The notes beneath the pieces were generated by a model. The model did no database searches. It was not told where the DNA came from and saw only the letters and a program-made list of their open reading frames with translations. Positions 23,571 to 35,593 of a DNA stretch of 64,000 nucleotides are shown piece by piece (position 1 is the stretch's first letter; every line of letters starts with the position of its first letter). The position numbers and the translations under genes were made by a program. The DNA comes from Symbiodinium natans. Its lineage: Eukaryota > Sar > Dinophyceae > Suessiales > Symbiodiniaceae. The DNA lies in NCBI GenBank assembly GCA_905221605.1, contig CAJNDS010002237.1, positions 62,001 to 126,000 of the forward strand. Reading direction: 5' to 3'.

Positions 23571-25200
23571 ACGAAACAATGTTCCAATCCATGCTCTTGG
23601 TGCCTTACATGGCGGCCGATCGCAGGTTGGCCATTCCTGGGTTTGCGGTGAACTGTCATTGTAATTGCAAGGGCTTTGCTGGTTCGAGGCTTCCCTCACT
23701 TCCGGCAAGCATATGCCTGCATTCCAGAGCTTGCCGTTCACATGGCTCGTTGCTGGCAAGGCTGTGCCTTGCAATTCAGATCTACTTGCCTGGTTCCTGG
23801 CAGGACGCATTCAACAGAAGCACCCATTTCTCATCATCTTCCAACAGTGCCAGCAATCTCTTTGATCTGGGTCATGCAACAAGATCACCCAAGGTGCCCA
23901 GGTTTTTATCACTCGTCCGCTTCCATCGATCAGGATTGGTGGGATCCACATAGAAATTAAAATTCCAGAGCCTAATAACTGCATTTCCAAAAAGAGCCCT
24001 TTATGCCGGCCCTGATGTGACCACGCAAACACACAAGCATGCTTTGCAGCAAGTCTCCTTATGGGTGGTGGCACAGACGTCCTGGGCACAATTGGACGGC
24101 CACAGCTGCTCGCTAGCTTGCAAACAAAAAATCTGGAGTTGAAAGAGCCTGGTCTACAACAGAAAGTTTAGGCCTTGGAATCCGGTTCGCACTGCTTCAA
24201 GGCTTTGCAAAGCAAGCTCTCAACACTCATCACAGGGAACTGAACCAAACGTCATGCCATGCCAAAACAAGTTCTTGCCATGTCAAAACAAAGCTCTAGC
24301 TCAGACATGCAACTGTAAGACAGTTTCTGTACTGCCAACAACTAGGCACACAAAGGAAAGTACCGGGCGCGACCTCTGGCGGCAGCCTTTGAGGGTTTAG
24401 AGTTGACCTAAAGAAACCCTAAAAGTCTGCCGCTCCAGAAGGTCGCACCCAAAAATGTAACTGCACACAAGCGAAAGCATTCGCAGCCAAAGGCCAAGGG
24501 TTGGGGTGAACCTGAGACCTGGTGTTCTGAGATGTTCTCAGCACCACTGGGCACCAAGCTCAACTGAACTTGCTAGCCTACTCACTACAGGACTGCAGGA
24601 CTCTATTGGCGGGACAAACCTCTGCCCTGTTTGGAGAACCGTAAATGGCCTGGAGCTTGGGAGGCCCAGAGCTTCTCACTTGTTCTAACCCACAAGTGCA
24701 GGCCAACGTCGCACTGCAAGCGGCATTCTTGCAGTTGTTGACAGGGTGCAAGTTGAAGAGCCCTCCGTTAGTTTGGCCATCCGCACTCAGCGCTGGACGT
24801 TCTGTTCAAAGCATTGTGCCTGCCGCAAAGTAAAACATAAGAGATGTGAAAACTCATCAGTCACAGCCACTTCAGCTTCGTCCGGCTTTTTTGCTCTTAC
24901 TAAACCGTGCCTTGCAGAGCTCTCTGCCAGACTGCTGCACACAACAGGTCTGCACACAACAGGTCTGCACACAACAGGTCTGCACAACAGGTCTGCACAC
25001 CAGGTCGCAAAGTTCGGCTTTGCGAAGTGCAGCGTGGAGAAGAAAAATCCATGTTGGCTCAAGTCTTGGCTCAACCCCGGCGGGGTGCGTCCAGTAGCTA
25101 AACTGTTGCGATCGTGTGAAGCTCTGAGGGACAGACCTTGTCACTCACTCCGTGTGCTCGTACCGTTACGTGCGTTGGAAACCTGACTGCTAACTGAGGC
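23571..25200. other. No gene recognised; includes a 15-bp tandem repeat at 24937-25005
   Basis: TGCACACAACAGGTC is repeated about four to five times at 24937-25005, with the later units shortened. Nothing else with a recognisable signature was seen. Confidence 0.5.
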
Positions 25201-25224
25201 ATGGGAAGTGCATGCTGTTGGTTT

Positions 25225-25370
25225 TGAGGGGGGGGGGGTCCGGTTCGGCAACCCTGACCTTGAAATATGTGCCCTTTACGGCGTTTTCAGGCCCAAAGAC
25301 CCAAAAAAGGTACGTATTTGGGAGGTCGGCGGGCGGGGGGGGGGTCCGGTCCGGGAATGGCCCGACCTCG
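25225..25370. repeat. Single outlying unit of the 59.7-60.1 kb tandem repeat
   Basis: This block carries GGGTCCGGTTCGG, CCCTGACCTTGAAATATGTG, CCCTTTACGGCGTTTTCAGG, CCCAAAAAAGGTACGTATTT and GGAGGTCGGCGGGCG in the same order as the units at 59690-60080. Confidence 0.85.
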
Positions 25371-25849
25371 GAAATACCGGGGAGGTCCCGCACGGACGGA
25401 CACGCCTTTTGCAATGGTTTGCGGGCCCCGATTGAAGCTAAGCAACCAAGGCTGCTGCACAGAAAATCCTGTAGGACACTGTAGCACTGTCGGACTGTCC
25501 TGTATGGGAGAATTGCGAATTGCGGCCATGGCATTCGTCCTCACTCGATCTCCTGGACCACATTCGCCCCAAGATGCTCGCCTGGCGCTTTGCGAGGTGA
25601 GATATGTTCCTTTTCGACAACGGCCTGCCTCTGCCCTTGTCGTGAGCGACATGACCTGGCCGACACACACATACGAAAGCATCAACCTTCCGCAGGAAAA
25701 GAGCAGGCACGGCACCTGCAGCTGCTCCATCTGCAGGGTGCACGCCTGCTTTCTTGCAAGTTCGACGCGCTGCATCATCCACCCTGCTGCACAACCACAC
25801 ATCCTTGCTGACACGCCTGCGCCCTCGTCGTTAGCCACTGGTCCTGGCA

Positions 25850-26394
25850 GATGGGTCAGCAGAGACAGACACACACACACACAGACGAACAAAAAAAAAC
25901 TCTGGCGCGCGGGTGCGCAGGAGCCTTCACATCGACAACATCTTCAACTGGTCCAAGCGCAGGATGGACTCCGTCATCACCTGAAGCACAAAGCGCGCGA
26001 CGACATGGGCAACATCCATGCCTTCTTGCCTCCGATGGCTGCAGGTGGCACTGCAGCACCAACTGCGTGACCACCTTCAGGCGCGCAGTTGCTTTTACAT
26101 TGTTGCTGGAAGAATGGCACACGCAAACAAGCGACCCCACCTGCCGGCATAGCCGGTGGAACAGCAGCTGCTGCTGGAGCAGGTCCAGCAGAGGCGGCAG
26201 CGGCAAGCACATTAGCAGCACCTAGCGCAGAATGCGTTGACAAGCTGCCTGCAGGCGACTGCAAGAAGCAGGACTTATAGATCACGTTGACATCTTCCGC
26301 CTGCAGAAGCCTGGCACGCCGCTTCTTCAGGTTCTTCTCTTGCTTGGCCAAATTACGGTTGTCGGCACGCAATTCAGCGCGACGGCGTTTCAGC
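25850..26394 (-). pseudogene. Fragment of a host coding sequence with a basic coiled coil, fused to retroelement ORF2
   Basis: Reading minus from 26394, the frame gives LKRRRAELRADNRNLAKQ, then KNLKKRRARLLQAEDVNV, and a Pro/Ala-rich tail to TGA at about 25977. The basic heptad-like segment resembles a Lys/Arg-rich coiled-coil motif I recall as common in dinoflagellate predicted proteins; that is memory, not a search. The frame continues without a break from the C-terminal finger of the retroelement on the right. Whether this is a gene or another repeat cannot be told. A CA run lies at 25867-25882. Confidence 0.4.
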
Positions 26395-28486
26395 TGTGTG
26401 CATTGGTGCGCTGCCAGTGCCAAGGTTTTGCGGTTCTTTGTGTGCAGGAGTTTAAGTTGACACTGAGCACACCGGAGGTTGAGACCTTTCCGTTCCCACG
26501 CATGCACAGGTTTGGTCCGGACCAGCGCCTGGAACCATTCCTGTTGGGTGGTGATGTGGTCTCTCCCTATGTGAGCCAATGCGCTTTTTGCAGGGCCTGG
26601 AGGTGGCCTCGTTGCTCTTACGAGCCTGCTTTTCCTGCAGGAAGACCTTATACACTGGGTGCTGATTTTCCCCATGGCAGTAAGGATCTTTTCCGCCCTG
26701 CTTGCCAGGAATTCTTGTGCTTTTTTGCTGCAATGGTCCTGGTACTGACTGGCTGCCCGGACATCAGGGTGGGCCAGTTCGGCCGCTTTTTCCCCACACA
26801 GCTTGTCCGCCAGGTCATTGACCTGCTGTCTCCACGAGTTTCCGCACCCCTTCCGGAGGAACTCCTCCTCTGAAACATGGGATGGAACCCATTTCATTTT
26901 GAGGCGGTTGACATCAGTGGTTTGCAGCTCCCACCAGATGTCACCGTGGGTATTGCCCGGGCCAGCTGCAGAACGGCATACAGCTCCCCCCGAAAAACCG
27001 TCTGTGGTCCAGGGACTTGGCCTACGATTGCTCCTACCTGGACGTATTCTTGGCCCTGTTTCTTGCAGGCTACTACTGCATATGCCACCTGCCGGAGTCT
27101 CGGGTCCGCCGTGCAGGGGCCACCACTAGCATCTGTGCCATACACAAGCTCCGGGTCATTGAGGGCCTCTTTGTTGCCCATATACCCAGAAAGATGGGAT
27201 TGTCCTCCTGTGGAGGCTGTACCTCCCATTTGGGTTTGGGCGGGAGGCCCCTGGTCCACAGCGATCTCGGGCCTTGGGCCCTGCCTTCTTGGAACCATGT
27301 TGGCAACTCCCAGTTTTGGGCCTCCCACCAGGCACAATCCAGGAGGACATGCTCCCAATCTGCTTCCTCGTGGCATCGGGGGGCACACTTTGACAGCAGA
27401 GTTTTGGCTGCAAACCAAGGCACCCTGCCAGACGCACCTCAAGGCAGCTGCTTTCGTGGCTCGACCTTCTTTCTTGAACTCCCCCAGCAATTTCCTCCCT
27501 ACCGTCCAGTCGACTCCCTCCTGTAGCTCAGGGGCAGCAAGACCAGTGGCGATGCGGTGGTTCACCTCCTTCTGGTAGGTTTGCTGGAGGAGGTCTAAGA
27601 CACGACACTCCTGCTGTGGGGTGTGTATGGTGTGCTTGGTGCCGTGGGTGTCTAACCATTCATCACTGCCTCTAGGCTGCCAACCCATGTCAAGCAGGTA
27701 CGCAACCGTGGCTGCCAACGGGCCCCTGACCATTTGCCACCTTCCAGCCTTTGGACTGTGAGGCCCCATGTTCTCTCCAGCAGCTCTTCCTTTCCTACCC
27801 AGCGCTTCTTGAGCTGGAACCAGGCCTCAACTTGCTGGACCATCATGGTGCGGCCCGGGTCTTGGTACCTATCCCCCACGGAGGACAGGGCCACCTCCAG
27901 ATTGCCCATTTTCTGTCTGCCACACTGCTCAGCCAAGGCAGTCCGGAGCTTCTGTCTCCGGGTGGGCGGCATTCCCTGGGCTTGGTGGCCCCAAGTAAGG
28001 ACGGAGGCAACCCCTCCTCTGAAGAGGCGGACCTCGGCACACTCGGGACTCTCAGTTGTTTCAACTTCTTCTGCCGTTGGCCCGCTTTGTGCCTGCGGGC
28101 TCTTTGCACCTTGACCCTCCGGACCCGACCCAGGGCACAGTCCAGGCCTAAATCCTTCATGCTATCACAGATAGCCGGGTCCCCATCTTTGCGCAGCTTC
28201 TGTAGCTCCCTTCTGGCTTCTGCAGTGGTGCACAGGAAGCCTGTTTTCTTCAGGGATAAACGGAGGTCGCTACCTTCCAGAAGCCGGCGAAGGGTTTTGT
28301 AACCTTCATAGACCGCAAACGCTGCCTGCTCAGGATATCTTCGAAATCCGCTCCAATGTCATCCACCCAGGTGTCTAGGGCGGTGATACTGCGGAGCTGA
28401 GCGGCTTCTTGCATTATTGGCTGGAGGTAAACCCTGGCCATCATTGTTGCGAACGGGCACCCGGCTGGGATGCCCCTCGCAGGCCC
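26395..28486 (-). pseudogene. Retrotransposon ORF2 3' portion (RT motif B to RNase H and Cys finger), broken
   Basis: It reads minus from the RT motif B region through WVDD, the LSLKKTGFL motif, the CPRCHEEADWEHVLLDC knuckle, TDASGGP and RGELYAV of RNase H, WVPSHVSEEEF and NDLADKLC, to the LRCAQCQLKL finger. About 75 bp around 26955 is missing relative to the other copies, removing the segment after RGELYAVLQLAR. There are several frameshifts. The 3' UTR is absent: the sequence jumps at 26394/26395 into unrelated coding DNA. Confidence 0.85.
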
Positions 28487-30537
28487 TGAACTTGGCTGAA
28501 GCCACAGGGGTGGCGCCACAGCACTGGCAGCCCTTCTGCCCAAAAATGCTGACATAGAAAGGCCCATAACCCTCACATCCATCACCTATCGGCTTTGGTG
28601 CTTCTGCAGAGCACAGGTCGTCAAGAAGTGGATGCGAGAAACTGCAGAGCAGTTCCCATGGGATAAAGCTTCCCCTGGCAACACGTCTAGAAACAGGCAT
28701 GCAGAGACTCCTGAGAGGAGAGGTTAGCCGCGCAGCTAACAAACATGCCTGTGCAGTCCTCCTGGACCTGCAGACTTTCTATGACAGTGTCAACTGGACC
28801 AAATTGGAGGAGCGGATAGTGGCGACCGGCTTTCCGCCAGCTATAGCCCTCCTGGTCATGCAAGTCTACCGGGGAACGAGACATCTCGTGGCAGAGGATC
28901 TCCTCTCGGAGGGGATCCTCCCTGCGAGGGGCATCCTAGCCGGGTGCCCGTTCGCAACAATGATGGCCAGGGTTTACCTCCAGCCAATAATGCAAGAAGC
29001 CGCTCAGCTCCGCAGTATCACCGCCCTAGACACCTGGGTGGATGACATTGGAGCGGATTTCGAAGCACGATATCCTGAGCAGGCAGCGTTTGCGGTCTAT
29101 GAAGAACCCTTCGCCGGCTTCTGGAAGGTAGCGACCTCCGTTTATCCCCAAAGAAAACAGGCTTCCTGTGCACCACTGCAGAAGCCAGAAGGGAGCTACA
29201 GAAGCTGCGCAAAGATGGGAACCCGGCTATCTGTGATAGCATGAAGGATTTAGGCCTGGACTGTGCCCTGAGTCGGGTCCGGAGGGTTAAGGTGCAAAGA
29301 GCCCGCAGGCACAAAGCGGGCCAACGGCAGAAGAAGTTGAAACAACTGAGAGTCCCGGGTGTGCCGGCCAAGTCCGCCTCTTCAGAGGAGGGGTTGCCTC
29401 CGTCCTTACTTGGGGCCACCAAGCCCAGGGAATGCCGCCCACCCGGAGACAGAAGCTCCGGACTGCCTTGGCTGAGCAGTGTGGCAGACAGAAAATGGGC
29501 AATCTGGAGGTGGCCCTGTCCTCCGTGGGGGATAGGTACCAAGACTCGGGCCGCACCATGATGGTCCAGCAAGTTGAGGCCTGGTTCCAGCTCAAGAAGC
29601 GCTGGGTAGGAAAGGAAGAGCTGCTGGAGAGAACATGGGGCCTCACAATCCAAAGGCTGGAAGAGGCCAGCAGCAGGTGGCAAATGGTCAGAGGCCCGTT
29701 GGCAGCCACGGTTGCGTACCTGCTGACATGGGTTGGCAGCCTAGAGGCAGTGATGAATGGTTAGACACCGACGGCACCAAGCACACCATGCACACCCCAC
29801 AGCAGGAGTGTCGTGTCTTCGACCTCCTCCAGCAAACCTACCAGAAGGAGGTGAACCACCGCATCGCCACTGGTCTTGCTGCCTCTGAGCTACAGGAGGG
29901 AGTCGACTGGACGGTAGGGAGGAAATTGCTGGGGGAGTTCAAGAAAGAAGGTCGAACCGCGAAAGCAGCTGCCTTGAGGTGCGTCTGGCAGGGTGCCTTG
30001 GTTTGCAGCCAAAACTCTGCTGTCAAAGTGTGCCCCCGATGCCACGAGGAAGCAAATTGGGAGCATGTCCTCCTGGATTGTGCCTGGTGGGAGGCCCAAA
30101 ACTGGGAGTTGCCAACATGGTTCCAAGAAGGCAGGGCCCAAGGCCCGAGATCGCTGGACCAGAAGCCTCCCGCCCAAACCCAAATGGGAGGTACAGCCTC
30201 CACAGGAGGACAATCCCATCTTTCTGGGTATATGAGCAAACAAAGAGGCCCTCAATGACCCGGAGCTTGTGTATGGCAGATGCTAGTGGGTGGCCCCGAC
30301 ACGGCGGACCCGAGACTCCGGCAGGTGGCATATGCAGTAGTTGCCTGCAAGAAACAGGGCCAAGAACACGTCCAGGTAGGAGCAATTGCAGGCCAAGTCC
30401 CTGGACCACAGGTTTTTCGGGGGGAGCTGTATGCCGTTCTGCATCTGGCCCGTGAAACCGAAGGCCCTATTGACACGACACTAGACTGCCTTAGTGGCAC
30501 CCAGTGAAAAAGGTCTTCCTGCAGGAAAAGCAGGCTC
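28487..30537 (+). pseudogene. Inverted retrotransposon ORF2 piece (RT to RNase H)
   Basis: Plus-strand RT (ITYRLWCF, LLDLQTFYDSVNW, GILAGCPFATMM, TWVDDIG), knuckle and RNase H start (RGELYAVL), truncated after about 30500. It then skips several hundred bases to a short KVFLQEKQA-coding piece ending at 30537. Thirteen bases (GCGCACCATGTGG) are missing near 28528. With 26950-28486 it forms an inverted repeat with arms of about 1.5 kb and a spacer of about 430 bp. Confidence 0.85.
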
Positions 30538-32320
30538 TTGTGCTTTTTTGCTGCAATGGTCCTGGTACTGACTGGCTGCGCGGACATCAGGGTGGGCCAG
30601 TTCGGCCGCTTTTTCTCCACACAGCTTGTCCGCCAGGTCATTGACCTGCTGTCTCCACGAGTTTTCCGCACCCACCTTCCGGAGGAACTCCTCCTCTAAA
30701 ACATGGGATGGAACCCATTTCATTTTGAGGCAGTTGACATCAGTGGTTTGCAGCTCCCACCAGATGTCACCGTGGGTCTTGCCCGGCTTTGGGCTGCGGA
30801 CTCGTTTTGGGACACCAAGGCAGTCTAGTGTCGTGTCAATAGGGCCTTCGGTATAACGGGCCAGCTGCAGAACGGCATACAGCTCCCCCCGAAAAACCGT
30901 CTGTGGTCCAGGGACTTGGCCTACGATTGCTCCTACCTGGACGTATTTCTTGGCCCTGTTTCTTGCAGGCTACTACTGCATATGCCACCTGCCGGAGTCT
31001 CGGGTCCGCCGTGTAGGGGCCACCACTAGCATCTGTGCCATACACAAGCTCCGGGTCATTGAGGGCCTCTTTGTTTGCCCATATACCCAGAAAGATGGGA
31101 TTGTCCTCCTGTGGAGGCTGTACCTCCCATTTGGGTTTGGGCGGGAGGCCCCTGGTCCACAGCGATCTCGGACCTTGGGCCTTGCCTTCTTTGGAACCAT
31201 GTTGGCAACTCCCAGTTTTGGGCCTCCCACCAGGCACAATCCAGGAGGACATGCTCCCAATCTGCTTCCTCGTGGCATCGGGGGCACACTTTGACAGCAG
31301 AGTTTTGGCTGCAAACCAAGGCACCCTGCCAGACGCACCTCAAGGCAGCTGCTTTCGTGGTTCGACCTTCTTTCTTGAACTCCCCCAGCAATTTCCTCCC
31401 TACCGTCCAGTCGACTCCCTCCTGTAGCTCAGAGGCAGCAAGACCAGTGGCGATGCGGTGGTTCACCTCCTTCTGGTAGGTTTGCTGGAGGTCGAAGACA
31501 CGACACTCCTGCTGTGGGGTGTGTATGGTGTGCTTGGTGCCGTGGGTGTCTAACCATTCATCACTGCCTCTAGGCTGCCAACCCATGTCAAGCAGGTACG
31601 CGACCGTGGCTGCCAACGGGCATTTGCCACCTGCTGCTGGCCTCTTCCAGCCTTTGGACTGTGAGGCCCCATGTTCTCTCCAGCAGCTCTCCGCTCCAAT
31701 GTCATCCACCCAGGTGTCTAGGGCGGTGATACTGCGGAGCTGAGCGGCTTCTTGCATTATTGGCTGGAGGTAAACCCTGGCCATCATTGTTGCGAACGGG
31801 CACCCGGCTAGGATGCCCCTCGCAGGGAGGATCCCCTCCGAGAGGAGATCCTCTGCCACGAGATATCTCGTTCCCCGGTAGACTTGCATGACCAGGAGGG
31901 CTATAGCTGGCGGAAAGCCGGTCGCCACTATCCGCTCCTCCAATTTGGTCCAGTTGACACTGTCATAGAAAGTCTGCAGGTCCAGGAGGACTGCACAGGC
32001 ATGTTTGTTAGCTGCGCGGCTAACCTCTCCTCTCAGGAGTCTCTGCATGCCTGTTTCTAGACGCGTGTTGCCAGGGGAAGCTTTATCCCATGGGAACTGC
32101 TCTGCAGTTTCTCGCATCCACTTCTTGACGACCTGTGCTCTGCAGAAGCACCAAAGCCGATAGGTGATGGATGTGAGGGTTATGGGCCTTTCTATGTCAG
32201 CATTTTTGGGCAGAAGGGCCACATGGTGCGCCTGCCAGTGCTGTGGCGCCACCCCTGTGGCTTCAGCCAAGTTCAGGGCTTGGGTGAGCTGCTCATAGGC
32301 CGGTCCAGGGAGGTTTTTGT
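30538..32320 (-). pseudogene. Retrotransposon ORF2 RT and RNase H, internal deletion
   Basis: Minus-strand RT from KNLPGPAYEQL (32320) to TWVDDIGA (about 31690), then a jump over roughly 570 bp of RT C-terminus to ERTWGL. From there knuckle and RNase H run to SKKAQE (30538). The long frame 32417-31056 crosses the deletion in phase, showing that the loss did not itself stop the frame. Confidence 0.85.
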
Positions 32321-32321
32321 C

Positions 32322-32903
32322 GTACAGCGCCGTTCCACTGCCCCCAAAGGCTCTGAAGTGGGCTGGTGGGCACGCATTGCCAGAATCCTGGAAGAGGTGC
32401 CAGCCTCCCAGCAGCACCTGCCGGACCTAAGCAATCTCCCAGCCTGCCCAGACATTGCTGAAGGTGCTGCCTTCCGCACCGAACTGTCCCGGCAATGCTC
32501 AGCAACAGCACCACAGTGGCGCTCATTGAGTGTTGTGGCCAGACACAAGGAGGCGGCCCTCCAAATGCAGAGAGCCAAGGAACAGCAAGCCCAGTACAAG
32601 GACTGGCTCCAAGCGGGATTAGCGAAAGGGATGAGACCTCTGTACAGTTCTCTCAAAAAGAGTGAAAGAGTCCTGGATCGGCCCTTCCAAAACCTCCCTG
32701 GAGAAGAGCGCCCAGGGGCCAGAAGGAAGCAATGGGTCGCTATCTGGGGAGAGGTAGAGGTTTCCCCCCCGATTGGCCAGACCTTACTGGATGCGGCAAA
32801 GTCCTCCCCGCTGTTTAAGATAACAGCAGACGGGCTTGAGGCCATCCTAAAGAATGTCACAGACAAAGCAGGAGGTCTTGATGGGCTCACCTATGCTGCC
32901 CTC
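32322..32903 (+). pseudogene. In-place inverted EN-RT linker of the minus element
   Basis: It encodes, on plus, the stretch from the Pro-Lys segment after the endonuclease (ASQQHLPDLSNLPACPD) to GGLDGLTYAAL at the RT start. The flanking minus segments end and resume exactly where this piece belongs, so it was flipped without net movement. The breakpoints lie in GGGACCC and in the TTTTT tract. Confidence 0.85.
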
Positions 32904-34607
32904 GGGTCCCCATTGGGCCTGCACACACCACCCTCTGCCAGTCCTGTGGCAATGCTCCAGGCTGGCCGCCCAGGTCGCCAGCTGCCAGGTGCTCTGGTCC
33001 TCTTGGGCACAGGTCCGGTCCATTATGGCGAAGTGGGAGGGTTGGACCTCTTGCCATTCCTGGTTTTTGAGGTCTGCTGTGAGCTTCGGGAACTGGGGAA
33101 GTTTCCAGGATTTCCATTCACTGGCACCGTCCTTGACTTTGAGGTGCAAGGCAGCATGGGGTTTCCACGGGACTGCCCAGGTAGCAGACAGCTCCCCCAG
33201 GGCTTCCAGGCTCCTACTCACTACCCCAAAATCCAGCTCCGCTCCATGGTTGCAAGTAGCTTCTCCAGTGGCTATCATTCTCCCCCTCATCACCTGAATC
33301 AGCGCTGTGTCCTGAACTTCAGTCGGGTCCAGGTTCCAGTCCCCCAAGATGATCCAGGGCTCTGGGAGGGTTCTTACGAAAGCCACCAGAGAGGATAGCA
33401 CCTCCGCATTTGTGGGACCATTCAGGCCTTCCGTGTCCCTCAGGTAGAGGGACACAATCGTGTAGTCCCACCGTCTTTGCCTCAGACCCACGGCTGTGTA
33501 GCCCGCCCCTTTACATTGGTAGGTGGCTTTTTGCCACACGCCGCTATTTTTGGGAAAGGCGCAGGCAGTGCCCCCCAACCTTGTGCCTTTGTCCGACAGG
33601 GAGGCCGGCTCAGCATAGAGATCCCATCCTAGGGATTGCAGTGTGGCTCTCCTCCCATGCAGCAGTTCCGGTGTGAGGTGGGTTTGCTGCAGACACACCA
33701 CCTTGGCTTTGGAGGAGGTTACCCACTCCAACGCCCCGTTGTTGAAGCTGGTGACATTGGCGCTCATGATGCTGAGATACTGGTCAGGCGAGGCGGAAGG
33801 TTTAACCTTCTCATGGCTGGGCGCTTCGGAGTCGGTGCCCTCGTCATGCTCAAGGTCTTCCTCTCCTTCCTGCTGGCCCAGCACCTGTTTCGGTGGCAGG
33901 GGCGTCTCACGTTTGGGGAGCTCAGAGGTTATCACCTCCTTTGCCTGTTGGATGGCTTTCCCGGTGACATCCTCTCCTTGTTCTAGGGCTTGCAGGACCA
34001 TCCTGCACCAACCCCAGGCCAGGGAGTCCTCCGCCATCACCTCCTCTTGGGCTTCGATGAAGCTTAGAAGGGTGGCTTCCTTTTCCTGGAAGGGGCTCGC
34101 TTGGTCTTCCAGGAGGCTAACCACCTCCTGCCATGTTAGTTCTGAACCCATGTCTTCTGGGCTGCAGGGGGAAGGTTTCATCTTCTGGGCTTTATCATGC
34201 CATTGTGGTGGGGGGGGGCCTGGGGTAACCAGAGGGTTTCCATCAGGGTTCACCTCCCACAGTGGCTGCATTTGCTCGTCAGCTGCTGGTGCCTCATCAT
34301 CTGTAAGGTCCAGTTTGAAAAACTTTGGTCCTGTGATCGGAACGCTTTCTGGCGACTCCGTTCTGGGCCGACAAAAGTGGCTGGGCTTCTGCCAGCTTGG
34401 CTCACAACCACTGCTACCTGCAGTAAGTTGTTTCCCCAAGGCCTCCCTCAATCTTTTCCCATGTAGATTGATGTGAGCACCTCGCTTGTAGTATTCAGCA
34501 CATGCCACCAGGAACTGCTGGGCAGTTCGCAGCATGTGTTCCAGCCCTGGGCTGGGGTCGCACATTGGCTCTGTGGGGCCCTTGCTTTGGGGCACCAGGC
34601 CCCACAC
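32904..34607 (-). pseudogene. Retrotransposon ORF2 N-terminal part with APE-type endonuclease (minus copy)
   Basis: An open frame starts directly after the ORF1 TAG and runs through the linker into the endonuclease: LSIMSANVTSFNNG, VVCLQQTHLTP (QETHL in other copies, so the catalytic Glu is replaced by Gln here), ILGDWNLDP, GAELDFGVVS and PHAALHL. It ends where the inverted segment begins. The missing Glu would disable this copy even without the rearrangement. Confidence 0.85.
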
Positions 34608-34616
34608 GCCGAGTCC

Positions 34617-35489
34617 CTAGGCCACCGGGCCCAACCCCGGCGGGGCATTGGCATTGCCGGGAGGCATCCCCTCCTGGGTGTGCTCCTCAAGACCCAGAGG
34701 GGTGGGGCCCTCCTGCGTGCGACGCCGCTTTGCTTCTCGCTCCGCTTTAATCTCATGGAGTTTCTTCTCTTGCTCCTCATTGAGGCTTACCCCCAGTTCA
34801 TGGAGGATGCTGTCGACCTCCATGTCCGCAGCGGATTCGCATTTGAGTAGGCCTGAGCTTGCCTCAACTGCCTTCTGTGCCCTCTCAGCCTGCTCATTCA
34901 GCACAATCATTTCTTGTAGAAGCTGCCTTAATGACTCCTTCGCCATGTCTATGCGCTTCTGCAGGCCAATCTTTTGATCGGCGATGTGCTTGAGCTTGCC
35001 AGCTGCGCTCTGCCAGCTCTGGCTGGCCTGGCTCGCAGCTTGGGAGGGCGTCACCTCCTGGCTGGCCTTGAGGCCTTTCAGGTAGGCTTTGACCTCCTCC
35101 GGCAGGGCGGCTTCATGCTTCTGGCACAGGTCTGTGAGGTCGTCCACCTCTTCTTTGACCTGTGCCTTGGGTGGTCTGTACCCTGCCTCCTGGAGGTTCT
35201 TTTGCACCTCTTCAGGCACATTGTCCCATGCCACTCCTAGGGCTTGCAGGACCTTGTTCGGCAGTGGTGTCTTCGGTGGCTTGGGCTTCTTTGGCGGCTG
35301 CCAGTAAGCTGCCTCAGCCACTGTGGGCCATTGTGGCTTCCACTGGCTCCAGTTCTGTCTCGCCTGTCGAATGCTGTTTGCCCAGGGCGTTCTGCATTTC
35401 TTGCAGTGCATGTGCGGCTGAGCCTTGTCCGCCCAAATCCATCCTGTGCAGCTTTTGCCACTGCAACAGATGTACTCGCGGGGGGCCAT
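34617..35489 (-). CDS. Retrotransposon ORF1 protein (minus copy), 290 aa
   Basis: ATG at 35489 in a GCCATGG context; TAG at 34619-34617. The N-terminus has CCSGKSCTGW and HMHCKKC, a CxxxxC...HxHxxC cluster that may bind zinc. The middle is Lys/Glu-rich and helical (SLRQLLQEMIVLNEQAERAQ), probably coiled coil, and the tail is Pro/Gly-rich ending GLGPVA. Four residues (EKVF) present in the plus copies are missing. It is likely an RNA-binding chaperone-like ORF1p by position; this is inferred, as no standard RRM is visible. Confidence 0.75.
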   Translation of the reverse strand: MAPREYICCSGKSCTGWIWADKAQPHMHCKKCRTPWANSIRQARQNWSQWKPQWPTVAEAAYWQPPKKPKPPKTPLPNKVLQALGVAWDNVPEEVQKNLQEAGYRPPKAQVKEEVDDLTDLCQKHEAALPEEVKAYLKGLKASQEVTPSQAASQASQSWQSAAGKLKHIADQKIGLQKRIDMAKESLRQLLQEMIVLNEQAERAQKAVEASSGLLKCESAADMEVDSILHELGVSLNEEQEKKLHEIKAEREAKRRRTQEGPTPLGLEEHTQEGMPPGNANAPPGLGPVA

Positions 35490-35593
35490 GGCTAAGAGGA
35501 AGGCACCTCTGGGCAAACTGTCCTAGGCTGGCTACCAGGCTAGGAAGGCTGAGACCTCCGAAACTTCCCTCAGGCTACTCCTTGGGCCGAAAA

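Noticed and set aside
26894-35520. Long plus-strand frames antisense to the minus retroelement pieces
   Set aside because: They are mirror frames of GC-rich coding sequence and carry no domain; the sense strand explains the region.
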